A stretch of 64,000 nucleotides of DNA from an uncultured Paludibaculum sp. Lineage in GTDB: Bacteria > Acidobacteriota > Terriglobia > Bryobacterales > Bryobacteraceae. Location of the stretch: the NCBI RefSeq assembly GCF_963665245.1, contig NZ_OY762269.1, positions 1,804,501-1,868,500 of the forward strand, written 5' to 3'. This document shows, one piece after another, positions 1-8,237 of this stretch (within the stretch, counting starts at the first letter, position 1; each line of letters starts with the position of its first letter). The notes under the pieces were generated by a model that saw only the letters and a list, made by a program, of their open reading frames with translations, had not been told where the DNA came from and did not search any database. A program made the position numbers and the translations under genes.

Positions 1-227
1 AAAGTCGAGACTTTCTAAAGGCGAAACCAAACCTGGCATCGCGCCCCCGGGCCCGGAGCGGCGTGGAGCCGCCCTGTTCATCCACAGGATAGAGTCTGTG
101 GCGGAGATTTGCCATCCCGTTGTCACGGTATCCCATGGTTTGCCTGATACCTCGCAGACGGTATCGCCGCAAGATGCGGATTCGCTCTAATATAGGAGTA
201 GAACGTCCTCTCCCGAAGGAGCCTTTG
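1..227. other. Leader region upstream of pal
   Basis: In frame 1 the window opens with codons for KVETF and a stop at 16-18, which could be the last codons of an upstream gene; tolB often precedes pal, but five codons cannot identify anything. The rest up to the pal start shows no convincing gene. Short reading frames beginning at 120 only extend pal upstream without their own ribosome-binding site. An AT-rich TAATAT at 188-193 could be a -10 element, but I find no matching -35. Confidence 0.3.
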
Positions 228-809
228 ATGAAGTTACATGTTGTTACCTGCCTCGCTGGAGCAGCCTTGTGTCTGACGCTTGGCGCTTGTGCAAAGAAGA
301 CCGCCGCGACGACGCCCCCGGCCCCAACCGTGGCCCCTACGGCCCCGGCACCGACACGTGCCGCGACTCCGGCGCCAGCCGCTGCTGAGCAGCCCCGGCA
401 GGTTGCCAAAGAAGCCAGCCGGATGCCCGATGCCGCGACCAAGCTGCAGATTCAGGACCTCCTGAACAAGATTCAGGATGCCTATTTCGACTTTGCGCGG
501 CACACGCTCCGTCCGGATGCCGAGACGGCTTTGCGCGCCAACGCCAAGACGTTGAGCGAGATCATCCAGCAATACCCGGATTTCCGGTTGACTGTGGAAG
601 GCTACTGCGATGAGCGTGGCTCTGATGAGTTCAACATGGCCCTGGGTGATGCCCGTGCGAAACAGGCCAAGGATTACCTGGTATCGCTGGGTCTGCCCGG
701 CGCGCAGCTCAAGACCGTAAGCTATGGCAAAGAAAAGCCAGTTTGCACCGAGCATGATGAGAACTGCTGGCAGAAGAACCGCCGCGCTCACGTGACCCAG
801 GCGCAATAG
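228..809 (+). CDS. pal: Peptidoglycan-associated lipoprotein Pal (OmpA family)
   Basis: Outer-membrane lipoprotein that anchors the outer membrane to peptidoglycan as part of the Tol-Pal system. The ATG at 228 is chosen because a GAAGGAG ribosome-binding site lies just upstream and the product (193 residues) then begins with a clean lipoprotein signal ending LGA-C21; a longer frame from 120 would bury that signal. Residues 22-60 are an Ala/Pro/Thr-rich linker typical of Pal. Residues about 82-193 form the OmpA-like peptidoglycan-binding domain, with the Pal-type motifs YFDFARHTLRPDAE, VEGYCDERGSDEFN, SYGKEKP and WQKNRRAHV. Length and motif order match the family. No other tol gene is visible, so the remaining tol genes would have to lie to the left of the window. 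Confidence 0.93.
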   Translation: MKLHVVTCLAGAALCLTLGACAKKTAATTPPAPTVAPTAPAPTRAATPAPAAAEQPRQVAKEASRMPDAATKLQIQDLLNKIQDAYFDFARHTLRPDAETALRANAKTLSEIIQQYPDFRLTVEGYCDERGSDEFNMALGDARAKQAKDYLVSLGLPGAQLKTVSYGKEKPVCTEHDENCWQKNRRAHVTQAQ

Positions 810-833
810 ACAGCCACGTCCGATTGATTGAGA

Positions 834-865
834 ATCCGCCGGCCGCCTGAAATCGGCCGGCGGAT
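834..865 (+). terminator. Hairpin after pal
   Basis: A perfect 12-bp inverted repeat, ATCCGCCGGCCG (834-845) and its complement (854-865), encloses an 8-base loop and begins 25 bases after the pal stop. It looks like an intrinsic terminator stem, but a C/T-rich stretch rather than a T run follows, so termination strength is uncertain. Confidence 0.55.
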
Positions 866-1001
866 CCCGCCCTCTCCTCCCCCCTCCGTCCGTCCATTTC
901 CACCAGAACCCAGTAACCATTTATCCATTCCGCTGTATACATGAGTGAAGGCAGGGACAGAACGGTTCCAGCCGAGCTTCGAGATGCAGAGCAGGGAGCG
1001 G

Positions 1002-1607
1002 ATGGCGCAGACCGATGAAGAGTTGATGTCGGGTGTACGGCAGGGCGACCTGCGCGGCCTCGGCCAGTTGTTTGAGCGCCATCACGTGCATCTGTACAAC
1101 TTCGTGCTGCGGCTTACGGGCGACCGTCCTCACAGCGAGGACTTGGTACAGGAGGTTTTCTTCCGGATTCTGCGATACCGGCAGACCTACCGCGACGGGA
1201 CTTCGTTTACGACCTGGATGTACCAGATCGCCCGGAACGCCAGAGTGGACGCGCTGCGCAAAAAGCGGCCGGAAATAGGAGTGGAACTGGAGACGATCTC
1301 TCCGGCGGACGGGCGCCCGACGCCTGCCGCGCGGGCGGAGTCGACGCAGCAGGAAGAGTTGTTGCGGCGGTCGCTGGCGCTGCTGCCGGAGGAGAAACGG
1401 GAGTTGCTGGTGCTGAGCCGGTATCAGAATCTGAGGCACGAGCAGATCGCGGAATTGCTGCACTGCGAAGTGAGTACGGTGAAGGTGAGGGTGTTCCGAG
1501 CCGTGCAGGAGCTGAAGAAGATCTTCAACAGCCTGCAGGTGGAGCACAAGCGGACAGGCCGTGGTGCCTGGGCGCTGCCGGACGAGGGACATGGCTATGA
1601 AGTGTGA
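1002..1607 (+). CDS. ECF-type RNA polymerase sigma factor
   Basis: Alternative sigma factor of the extracytoplasmic-function group, about 201 residues. The N-terminal half has the sigma-70 region 2 pattern (LFERHHVHLYNFVLRLTG, then DLVQEVFFRILRYRQTY and FTTWMYQIARNARVDALRK). The C-terminal half has region 4 (LLPEEKRELLVLSRYQNLRH, then EQIAELLHCEVSTVKVRVFR). The ATG at 1002 is preferred because AGGGAG precedes it closely; a GTG at 945 and an ATG at 984 are also in frame. The 3' end overlaps the next gene, a zinc-finger anti-sigma factor, by 17 bases, which implies translational coupling. The target genes plausibly include the two exported DUF4097-like genes immediately downstream. Confidence 0.9.
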   Translation: MAQTDEELMSGVRQGDLRGLGQLFERHHVHLYNFVLRLTGDRPHSEDLVQEVFFRILRYRQTYRDGTSFTTWMYQIARNARVDALRKKRPEIGVELETISPADGRPTPAARAESTQQEELLRRSLALLPEEKRELLVLSRYQNLRHEQIAELLHCEVSTVKVRVFRAVQELKKIFNSLQVEHKRTGRGAWALPDEGHGYEV

Positions 1608-2400
1608 AGAGATCCAGGGGTTACTGCCTGACTATTGGGCCGGATCGGCGAGCGCGGAGGGCCGTGGGTTGGTAGTGGCCCATCTGGCCGACTGCGCGGA
1701 TTGCCGGGCGGTGTCGGAGTTGTGGTCGCAATTGGGCGAACTGCCGGAGGAGTCACCGAGACCTGAGGTCGGCGCACGGTTCCGGACGATGCTGGCGGCC
1801 TACCGCCATGGATTGGAACAGGCGGAGCAGCCCAAGGTCCGGAAAGCATTCTCGTTGGCGGAGTGGCTCTACGGCTGGTGGCCGGCCAAGCTGGAACATC
1901 AGGTTGCCTTGGCCGCCGCCTGTCTGGCGGTTGGGGTGGCGATTGGGTTCGCGGCGAGTTCCAAAGGTCCGTCGGCGCAGGAGTTCGCCCGGTTGCACGA
2001 CGAGTTGCGTGGAACGCGCGAGATGGTGGCCGTTTCGCTGATGCGGCAGCAATCGGCCAGTGACCGGTTGCGCGGCGTCAGCTGGAGTACTCGACTGAAC
2101 CGGCCCGATGAAGAGGTTCTCGGCGCGTTGCTGGCCGCGGTGGACCAGGATCCGAGTGTCGATGTGAGGCTGGCGGCGGCCGATGCTCTGCGCCGGTATT
2201 CGAACGTGCCGGAAGTGGGCCAGGGCATGGTGACGGCGTTGGGCCGGTCGGATTCTCCACTGGTGCAGATTGCTCTGATCGACGCGCTGGTGGACATGAA
2301 AGACCGACGGTCGGTGACAGTGTTCAAGAAGTTGAGCGCCGACGGAAGCGTGAACGAATCTGTACGGCAGCGCGCGAATTGGGCGATCGGTCGATTCTAG
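1591..2400 (+). CDS. Zinc-finger anti-sigma factor with HEAT-like tail
   Basis: Probable membrane-anchored anti-sigma factor controlling the sigma factor encoded just upstream. The cytoplasmic N-terminus has the zf-HC2/ZAS pattern: C5, then H31-x3-C35-x2-C38 (HLADCADC). A transmembrane segment (VALAAACLAVGVAIGFAAS) follows about residue 110. The C-terminal 100 residues, predicted outside the membrane, contain two helical repeats resembling HEAT repeats (DPSVDVRLAAADALRRYS and SPLVQIALIDALVDM), an unusual sensor or scaffold domain for this class. The ATG at 1591 follows a GAGG; an ATG at 1597 is also possible. The product is about 269 residues. Confidence 0.8.
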   Translation: MAMKCEEIQGLLPDYWAGSASAEGRGLVVAHLADCADCRAVSELWSQLGELPEESPRPEVGARFRTMLAAYRHGLEQAEQPKVRKAFSLAEWLYGWWPAKLEHQVALAAACLAVGVAIGFAASSKGPSAQEFARLHDELRGTREMVAVSLMRQQSASDRLRGVSWSTRLNRPDEEVLGALLAAVDQDPSVDVRLAAADALRRYSNVPEVGQGMVTALGRSDSPLVQIALIDALVDMKDRRSVTVFKKLSADGSVNESVRQRANWAIGRF

Positions 2401-2440
2401 GCGAATTCTAGTTCAGCGGAAGATATCGAGGTATCGAGAT

Positions 2441-3271
2441 ATGACGATACGTGTGTTCGCACTTTTGGGGCTCGCACCCATGCTGATGGCGGCGGGGCTG
2501 GAAGAGAAGCAGACCATCCAGAAGACGCTCCCCGAAGCCCGGAAACTGGAGGTCGACACCGTCTGGGGACCCATCCGAGTGACGGGCTATGACGGGCACG
2601 AGGTTCGGGTCAAGGCCGTGGAGACGGTGCGCGCGGACTCCCAGGAGGATCTGGAACTGGCCCGCAAAGAAGTGAAGCTGGAGATTGGACAGCAGGGCGA
2701 CACGGACCGGATCTATGTCGACGGGCCGTTCCGCTGCCACTGCGACGATGGCCGCTGGTCTGGGCAGCGAAGCCGCCGGCACTATGTGGTGCATTACGAC
2801 TTTGAGTTGCAGGTGCCGCGGCAGATGGCGGTGAGTCTCTCGACGGTGAACGAGGGTGGAATCTCAATGAGCGGCGTGAACGGTGATTTCGAGATCCACA
2901 ACGTGAACGGAACGGTGGACCTGAGCGGGCTGGCGGGCTCGGGCACGGTACGGACCGTGAACGGCCATGTGAAGGCGGAGTTTACCCGGAATCCGAAGGG
3001 GCAAACGGCGTTCAAGACGATCAACGGTCCCATTGAGCTGTACTTCCGGCCCGGTCTGTCGGCGGATTTGCGGCTGAAGACTTTCAACGGGAAGATCTAC
3101 TCCGATTTCGAGATGACCGCGCTGCCGGCCCGGCCGGTGGTGTCCGAGCGGCGGGAGGGGAAGTCGATCTTCCGGGCGGACAGGTATTCCGGAGGCCGTA
3201 TCGGCGGCGGCGGTCCGGAGATTGAGGTGGATGGGTTCAATAGCGAGATTCGAATTCTGGAAAGCAAGTAG
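2441..3271 (+). CDS. Exported DUF4097-like beta-repeat protein (first)
   Basis: Predicted exported protein of 276 residues with a short signal peptide (FALLGLAPMLMAAGLEE). The body consists of repeated short beta-strand units carrying NG/NGD turns (GVNGDFEIHNVNGTVDLSG, TVNGHVKAEF, TINGPIELYF, TFNGKIYSDFEM). This pattern is typical of DUF4097/DUF4098-like putative adhesin or bactofilin-like beta-solenoid proteins. No catalytic motif is visible. It follows the anti-sigma gene by about 40 bases and precedes a paralogue by 4 bases, so all four genes look like one operon. The function is unknown; a cell-envelope stress effector is an inference from the sigma/anti-sigma context. Confidence 0.72.
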   Translation: MTIRVFALLGLAPMLMAAGLEEKQTIQKTLPEARKLEVDTVWGPIRVTGYDGHEVRVKAVETVRADSQEDLELARKEVKLEIGQQGDTDRIYVDGPFRCHCDDGRWSGQRSRRHYVVHYDFELQVPRQMAVSLSTVNEGGISMSGVNGDFEIHNVNGTVDLSGLAGSGTVRTVNGHVKAEFTRNPKGQTAFKTINGPIELYFRPGLSADLRLKTFNGKIYSDFEMTALPARPVVSERREGKSIFRADRYSGGRIGGGGPEIEVDGFNSEIRILESK

Positions 3272-3275
3272 GTAA

Positions 3276-4091
3276 ATGGAAATGACGAAGACGATGTGGG
3301 TGAGCGCAATCGCGGTAGCGGCGGTAGCCCTGCCGATGTGGGGGCAGGACAAACTGACGGTGCCGCTGAGTGATCCGTCGAGGCCGGCGACGCTGCGGGC
3401 GTCGCTGCTGACGGGTAGTATCCGGGTGAAGGGCTATTCGGGCAAGGACGTGATTGTCGAGGCGAAGACCCGGCAGGAGAAGCCCTCCGAACCGGCGCAG
3501 AAGGACGGCATGCGGAGGATCCAGATCAATTCCACCGGCCTCGAGGTCGAAGAAGAGAACAACAACGTGCGGGTGGGTGCGTCCGCCATGCACCGGGCCG
3601 TCGACATCGAGATCCAGGTGCCGATGAAGACGTCGCTGAAGCTGAAAACCGTGAATGATGGCGAGATTATTGTCGAAGGCGTGCAAGGCGATGTGGAGGT
3701 GAGCGACATCAACGGACCGGTGACGTTGACCGGCATCTCGGGGTCGGTTGTGGCGCATTCGCTCAACGACAAGGTGAAGGTGATATTCAGTCAGGTGGAT
3801 CCGCAGAAACCGATGTCGTTCAGCTCGTTGAACGGAGACATCGACGTGACGTTTCCCGCCTCGGTGAAAGCGAATGTGAAGCTGAAGACGCAGCGTGGAG
3901 ACGTGTACAGCGATTTTGACCTGGTGGTGACGGCCGCGCCGAAGGCCACGACGGAGCCGGCCAGGACGGAAAAGGGTAAGTATCGTGTGAAGCTGGACCA
4001 GTCGTTGTACGGCACGATCAACGGTGGCGGTCCTGAAATGCAGTTCAGCAACTTCAACGGTTCCATCTACATTCGCAAGGCCGGCAAGTAG
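3276..4091 (+). CDS. Exported DUF4097-like beta-repeat protein (second)
   Basis: Paralogue of the preceding protein, 271 residues, with a signal peptide (MEMTKTMWVSAIAVAAVALPMWGQ). Like its neighbour it opens with a strand reading GSIRVKGYSGKDVIVEAKT, parallel to GPIRVTGYDGHEVRVKAVE in the first copy. It then runs through NG/ND turn repeats (TVNDGEIIVEGVQGDVEVSD, SLNGDIDVTF, TINGGGPEMQF, NFNGSIYIRK). Shared architecture and the 4-base spacing indicate tandem duplication and co-translation. The last gene of the sigma/anti-sigma operon; a 129-base gap separates it from the histidine kinase. Function not known. Confidence 0.72.
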   Translation: MEMTKTMWVSAIAVAAVALPMWGQDKLTVPLSDPSRPATLRASLLTGSIRVKGYSGKDVIVEAKTRQEKPSEPAQKDGMRRIQINSTGLEVEEENNNVRVGASAMHRAVDIEIQVPMKTSLKLKTVNDGEIIVEGVQGDVEVSDINGPVTLTGISGSVVAHSLNDKVKVIFSQVDPQKPMSFSSLNGDIDVTFPASVKANVKLKTQRGDVYSDFDLVVTAAPKATTEPARTEKGKYRVKLDQSLYGTINGGGPEMQFSNFNGSIYIRKAGK

Positions 4092-4220
4092 CCGCTGACT
4101 CCTCCAGGCACGGCTCACTACAATCAAGCGAAGGAAGCCAATACGGTCCAGGCTGTATAGACACCCTGAACCCGGCCCGAGATGCTTGAATGAGAGTGAG
4201 TGTCTGGAGGAGTTCCGCTG

Positions 4221-5591
4221 TTGCCGATGACCCCCCGCACAAAGCCACCGCTGCTGTCCGGTGTCCGCCTGGTGCTGATGGCGGGTTTTCTGGGCTTATT
4301 GTGCCTGTTGGGCTTTGCCGGATTCTACTCGCTGCTTGCCTTGCGCCGCGTGGCCAGGACGGATGAGGAGAGCACCCGCGAGTTTGTCCGGCGCAGCGAC
4401 GCCCTGGAGCTCATTCGCCAGAACGCCTACACCTCCACGAGCCGCGTGAGGGACTACCTGCTGGACCGGGAACCGGGCGCGCCCGGCGTCCATAAACGCG
4501 ACGCAGTGGTTGCCTGGAACCGGGCGATGGCGGCCACAAATGCCTATAGCGTGGTGAGCCCGGAGTCGCAGCGGCCAGCCTTCCGCCAACTGCAGCTCTC
4601 CCTGGAGTCCTATTGGCACGCGGCCGTGCCGGCCCTGAATTGGAATGATGGCCAGCGCGAGCGTGCCGGCTACGATCTGTTGGCGGAGCAACTGACGCCG
4701 CGGCGGGACGAGTTTCTGCACCTTTCCGACGAGTTGCGCCGGGCGAACGAGGTGGACCTGCGTTCGGCGATCGATCACTCGGCTTCCCTAATTGAACAAC
4801 TGCAGCAGCGTCTGGCGACCGTGGTGGTGCTGGCTCTGTTGATTGGCGTGGCCCTTGCGGCGATCACGCTGATCTACTTCGTGCGGCTGGAGCGGGCCGC
4901 CTCACTGCGGTATGAAGCCTCGTTGGCGGACCGCGCTCAGATGGAAGCCCTGTCCGCGCGCCTGCTGGAGATCCAGGAGGAGGAGCGGCGTAGAATCTCG
5001 CGTGAGCTGCACGATGAGGCGGGTCAAGCCCTGTCAGGGCTGCTGGTCGATGTGGCGAATGCTTCGGCTGAGGTCCGGGATGGCCAACCGGTGCTGCAGG
5101 ACCGGTTGGCGTCCATCAAGCGATCGGCCGAATCCACACTTTCTTCCATCCGCAATCTGAGCCTGTTGCTGCGGCCCTCCATGCTGGACGACCTGGGGCT
5201 GATCGCGGCGCTACGCTGGCAGGCGAGGGAGACCGCCCGCAGGACTGGAATGGAGGTGGCGGTGCTGGCGGAGGACTACAACCTGGAACTGCCCGACGAG
5301 TACCGGACCACGATCTATAGAGTGGTGCAAGAGGCGCTGAACAACGCGGCTCGGCATTCCGAGGCCAAGAACGTCTCCATCCTGGTCAGGGCCGAGCCCC
5401 GACGCCTGCTGGTGTTGATCCAGGACGATGGCAAAGGCTTTGATCCGACAACGACGAAGGGCATGGGGTTATTGGGCATGCAGGAGCGCATCGCCCATCT
5501 GAACGGGCAAATGGAAGTGGAGTCGGGCGTAGGGCAGGGCGTGATTGTGCGCATCGCTCTGCCGCCCGTGCCGGAGGGCAAAGCAGCATGA
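4221..5591 (+). CDS. Sensor histidine kinase, NarL-partner (HisKA_3) type
   Basis: Membrane sensor kinase of about 456 residues. The first transmembrane helix (VRLVLMAGFLGLLCLLGFAG) and the second (VVVLALLIGVALAAITLIYF, near residues 200-222) enclose a helical periplasmic sensing domain of roughly 160 residues, CHASE3/4HB-like. The HisKA_3 box RRRISRELHDEAGQALSG contains the phospho-accepting His (about residue 264). The HATPase domain shows VVQEALNNAARHSEA (N box), DDGKGFD (G1) and GMGLLGMQERI (G2). The start is uncertain: TTG at 4221 has GGAGGAG eight bases upstream and is preferred to GTG 4200 or ATG 4227. It overlaps its response regulator by 4 bases. The stimulus cannot be read from sequence. 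Confidence 0.88.
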   Translation: MPMTPRTKPPLLSGVRLVLMAGFLGLLCLLGFAGFYSLLALRRVARTDEESTREFVRRSDALELIRQNAYTSTSRVRDYLLDREPGAPGVHKRDAVVAWNRAMAATNAYSVVSPESQRPAFRQLQLSLESYWHAAVPALNWNDGQRERAGYDLLAEQLTPRRDEFLHLSDELRRANEVDLRSAIDHSASLIEQLQQRLATVVVLALLIGVALAAITLIYFVRLERAASLRYEASLADRAQMEALSARLLEIQEEERRRISRELHDEAGQALSGLLVDVANASAEVRDGQPVLQDRLASIKRSAESTLSSIRNLSLLLRPSMLDDLGLIAALRWQARETARRTGMEVAVLAEDYNLELPDEYRTTIYRVVQEALNNAARHSEAKNVSILVRAEPRRLLVLIQDDGKGFDPTTTKGMGLLGMQERIAHLNGQMEVESGVGQGVIVRIALPPVPEGKAA

Positions 5592-6238
5592 GCAAGATCA
5601 GGATCATATTGGCTGACGATCACACGGTGATCCGATCGGGGTTGAAACTGCTGCTGGAGCGGCAGCCGGACCTGGAAGTGGTGGGGGAGGCCGAGACTGG
5701 GCGGCAGGCCGTGGATCTTGCGGAGCAACTCACGCCGGACGTCGTGGTGCTGGACATCGCAATGCCCCAGTTGAATGGAATCGACGCGGCACGTCAGATT
5801 GTGGCGCGCAATGCGAGCGTTGCCGTGGTGATCCTGAGCATGCACTCGGATGAAGGCTATGTGATGCGGGCGCTGCAGGTGGGCGCCAAGGCGTACCTTT
5901 TGAAGGACTCGGCGGAAGTGGACTTGATCCGAGCCGTGCGTTCAGTCCATGCGGGCGAATCATTCTTCAGCCCGTCCGTGGGGCGGGTCTTGCTGGAGGA
6001 TTACGTCCGCCAGATGCGGGTGAAGGGGACTGAGGACAGCTACGAGCTGCTAACCAACAGGGAGCGCGAGGTTCTTCAGTTGATCGCCGAAGGAAAGGCG
6101 AACAAAGAGATCTCCAGCCTGCTGAATCTGAGCCTCCACACGGTGGAGACGCACCGAACCAGGATCCTGCAGAAGCTGAACCTGCACTCGGTGCCTGAGT
6201 TGATTCTGTACGCCGTCCGCAAGGGCATCGTGACCTGA
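5588..6238 (+). CDS. NarL/FixJ-family response regulator
   Basis: DNA-binding response regulator of 216 residues, translationally coupled to the kinase through an ATGA overlap. The receiver domain (residues 1-120) has the acidic pair D10/D11, phospho-acceptor D56 in VVLDIAMP, and K106 in YLLKDS. A LuxR-type helix-turn-helix follows at about 150-210 (LTNREREVLQLIAEGKANKE, then LNLSLHTVETHRTRILQKL). All switch residues are present, so it should be phosphorylation-competent. The RraA-like/RND efflux operon starts 69 bases downstream on the same strand, which makes that pump a plausible target; this is inference from position only. Confidence 0.93.
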   Translation: MSKIRIILADDHTVIRSGLKLLLERQPDLEVVGEAETGRQAVDLAEQLTPDVVVLDIAMPQLNGIDAARQIVARNASVAVVILSMHSDEGYVMRALQVGAKAYLLKDSAEVDLIRAVRSVHAGESFFSPSVGRVLLEDYVRQMRVKGTEDSYELLTNREREVLQLIAEGKANKEISSLLNLSLHTVETHRTRILQKLNLHSVPELILYAVRKGIVT

Positions 6239-6306
6239 CCCGTCACGAACCGGTACAAAATACAGTCCAGGCCGGATCGTTCCAGCGCGGCGATATCCAT
6301 AGGCTA

Positions 6307-7026
6307 GTGGATGTGGTGCATTCCCGACCTGCCAATCATCCAGCCGCAAGCTTGAACGAACTCCTTTCCTTCGACACTTGCAAGATCGCCAATGCCATTG
6401 AGGTCTTGAAGTTACGCCTGCGCAATGAGGGCTTCACGCAGCCCGGATTGCGGTGCGTCACCGGCGGGTTTCCCGCGATCATCGGCTACGCGGTGACCAG
6501 CAAAGTGCGCTGCGCGAATCCGCCGATGCGCGGGGCGACCTCACGGGATCTGACGGATTGGTGGGCGAAGCTGAGGGAGCGGCCGGTACCGCGCGTGGCG
6601 GTGATCCAGGATATCGACGACCAGCCAGGGCAGGGAGCGGTCCTGAGTCAGATGCACGCGGAGGTGCTCCGCTCGCTGCAATGCTGCGGCGTGGTGACGA
6701 ATGGTTCCGTGCGCAATATACCATCGCTGGCGGCGATGAGTTTTCCGGCGTTCGCGTGCCATGTGACGATGTCACACGCATACGTTCACCTGGTTGATTT
6801 TGGCGTTCCGGTCGAGATTCTGGGGTTGGATGTCAGTCCTGGCGACCTGATCCATGCCGACGTGCACGGCGTCCTGTCCATCCCGGCCCAGCATGTCGAC
6901 GACATCCTGCGGGTAGCGCGGGAACGGGAGCAGAGACTAACCAAGATTGTCGACCTCTGCCGGGGCACAGGGGTGTCCTTCGACCGGCTGAAGGCGGAGA
7001 TTCACGAACTGGAGAACCTGCAATGA
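6307..7026 (+). CDS. RraA-like / HMG-aldolase-fold protein
   Basis: Member of the RraA / 4-hydroxy-4-methyl-2-oxoglutarate aldolase family (also annotated Methyltransf_6), 239 residues. The family core is clear: VAVIQDIDDQPGQGAVLSQM, then CCGVVTNGSVRN, then VEILGLDVSPGDLIHADVHG followed by VLSIP. In classical members the segment reads GxxRD, where the Asp helps bind the metal; here it is VRN, so activity may differ. The start is assigned to GTG 6307, but no good ribosome-binding site is visible and nearby GTG codons are alternatives. The stop overlaps the membrane-fusion gene of an RND pump by 4 bases, an unusual partner for this family. Function is therefore open: aldolase, RNase E modulator-like, or a pump accessory. 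Confidence 0.78.
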   Translation: MDVVHSRPANHPAASLNELLSFDTCKIANAIEVLKLRLRNEGFTQPGLRCVTGGFPAIIGYAVTSKVRCANPPMRGATSRDLTDWWAKLRERPVPRVAVIQDIDDQPGQGAVLSQMHAEVLRSLQCCGVVTNGSVRNIPSLAAMSFPAFACHVTMSHAYVHLVDFGVPVEILGLDVSPGDLIHADVHGVLSIPAQHVDDILRVAREREQRLTKIVDLCRGTGVSFDRLKAEIHELENLQ

Positions 7027-8237
7027 AACGAAGATTGTTACCGCTGCTCGCCGTGGTGCTGACTGGTGGGGCACTGGTGGCCTATTTAGCGGTGCGGCCG
7101 CGGGCCGTGGCCGCTTCCGCAACAGCCGATGCCGTCACAACGGTCGGTGTGGCGAAGGTTGTGCGGCAGGATATGGCGAAGTCCATGACCGTCACCGCCG
7201 AGCTGATTCCGTTTCAGGAAGTGGAGGTGATGGCCAAGGTGGCAGGCTACGTCCAGAAGATGTTTGTGGACGTAGGCGACCACGTGACGCAAGGGCAACT
7301 GCTGGCCGTGCTGGAAGTGCCGGAGATGCAGGATGACTTGGTGCGAGCGGCGGCGGCCATCCAACGGAACCGGGCTGAGGTGGCGCGAGCCCAGGACGAG
7401 TTGCGGCGGGCTGAATCGGCCAACCAGATGGCTCACCTGACCTACAGCCGTCTTTCCGGCGTGCTGAAGTCACAGCCCGGGCTGGTGGCGCAACAGGAGA
7501 TCGACGATGCGCAGAGCCGCGATCTGATGGCGGCTGCGCAGGTGGCGGCCGCGAAGTCGGCGTTGGCCGCGGCGCAGGAGCAGATCCGGGTGTCAGAGGC
7601 GGAAGAGGCGAAGCTCAAGACGCTGATGAGTTATGCCCGCGTATCGGCGCCGTTCACCGGTGTCGTCACGAAGCGCTTTGCCGACAACGGTTCGATGATC
7701 CAGGCGGGCACGGCCAGCCATCTGCAGGCCATGCCGATTGTCCGGCTCTCCCAGAATCAACTGCTGCGGCTGGTGATGCCGGTACCGGAGTCAGCCGCCG
7801 GCCTCATCAAGAAAGGCGCCACGCTGGAAGTACGCATCCCTACGTTGCGCAGGACTTTCCAGGGACTGGTGGCGCGGACGTCGGACAAGGTTGATTCCGA
7901 TACCCGCACGATGGAGACCGAGGTGGACGTGCCGAATCCCTCGGGCGAGTTGATCCCCGGGATGTTCGCCGAAGTCGATCTGACGTTGTCCGCGAGCAAG
8001 GACGCACTCGCCGTGCCGGTGTCGGCGGTGAAGGAGAAAAATGGCGCCCGGACAGTCTACGTTGTGGACTCTTCCGGCAGGGTGGCCGTGAGGAAAGTGG
8101 AGACCGGGATTGAAACGGCGCTACTGTCCGAGGTGCGCAAGGGCCTGAGCCCTGGGGATATGGTCATCGTGAGCAATCCAGGTCAGCTCACACCCGGACA
8201 GACCGTACATCCGAAGGTGGAAGGGGGCGCCGAGTAG
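7023..8237 (+). CDS. RND efflux periplasmic adaptor (membrane fusion protein)
   Basis: Periplasmic adaptor of a tripartite efflux pump, 404 residues. The N-terminal membrane anchor/signal (LLPLLAVVLTGGALVAYLAV) is followed by the first lipoyl half (VMAKVAGYVQKMFVDVGDHV, then TQGQLLAVLE). Next come a coiled-coil hairpin of about 100 residues, the second lipoyl half (YARVSAPFTGVVTKRFADNG), and the beta-barrel and membrane-proximal domains (PVSAVKEKNGARTVYVVD, ending GLSPGDMVIVSNPGQLTPGQ). It overlaps the upstream RraA-like gene by 4 bases and the pump gene by 1 base, so the operon is strongly coupled. The substrate is unknown. Confidence 0.92.
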   Translation: MKRRLLPLLAVVLTGGALVAYLAVRPRAVAASATADAVTTVGVAKVVRQDMAKSMTVTAELIPFQEVEVMAKVAGYVQKMFVDVGDHVTQGQLLAVLEVPEMQDDLVRAAAAIQRNRAEVARAQDELRRAESANQMAHLTYSRLSGVLKSQPGLVAQQEIDDAQSRDLMAAAQVAAAKSALAAAQEQIRVSEAEEAKLKTLMSYARVSAPFTGVVTKRFADNGSMIQAGTASHLQAMPIVRLSQNQLLRLVMPVPESAAGLIKKGATLEVRIPTLRRTFQGLVARTSDKVDSDTRTMETEVDVPNPSGELIPGMFAEVDLTLSASKDALAVPVSAVKEKNGARTVYVVDSSGRVAVRKVETGIETALLSEVRKGLSPGDMVIVSNPGQLTPGQTVHPKVEGGAE

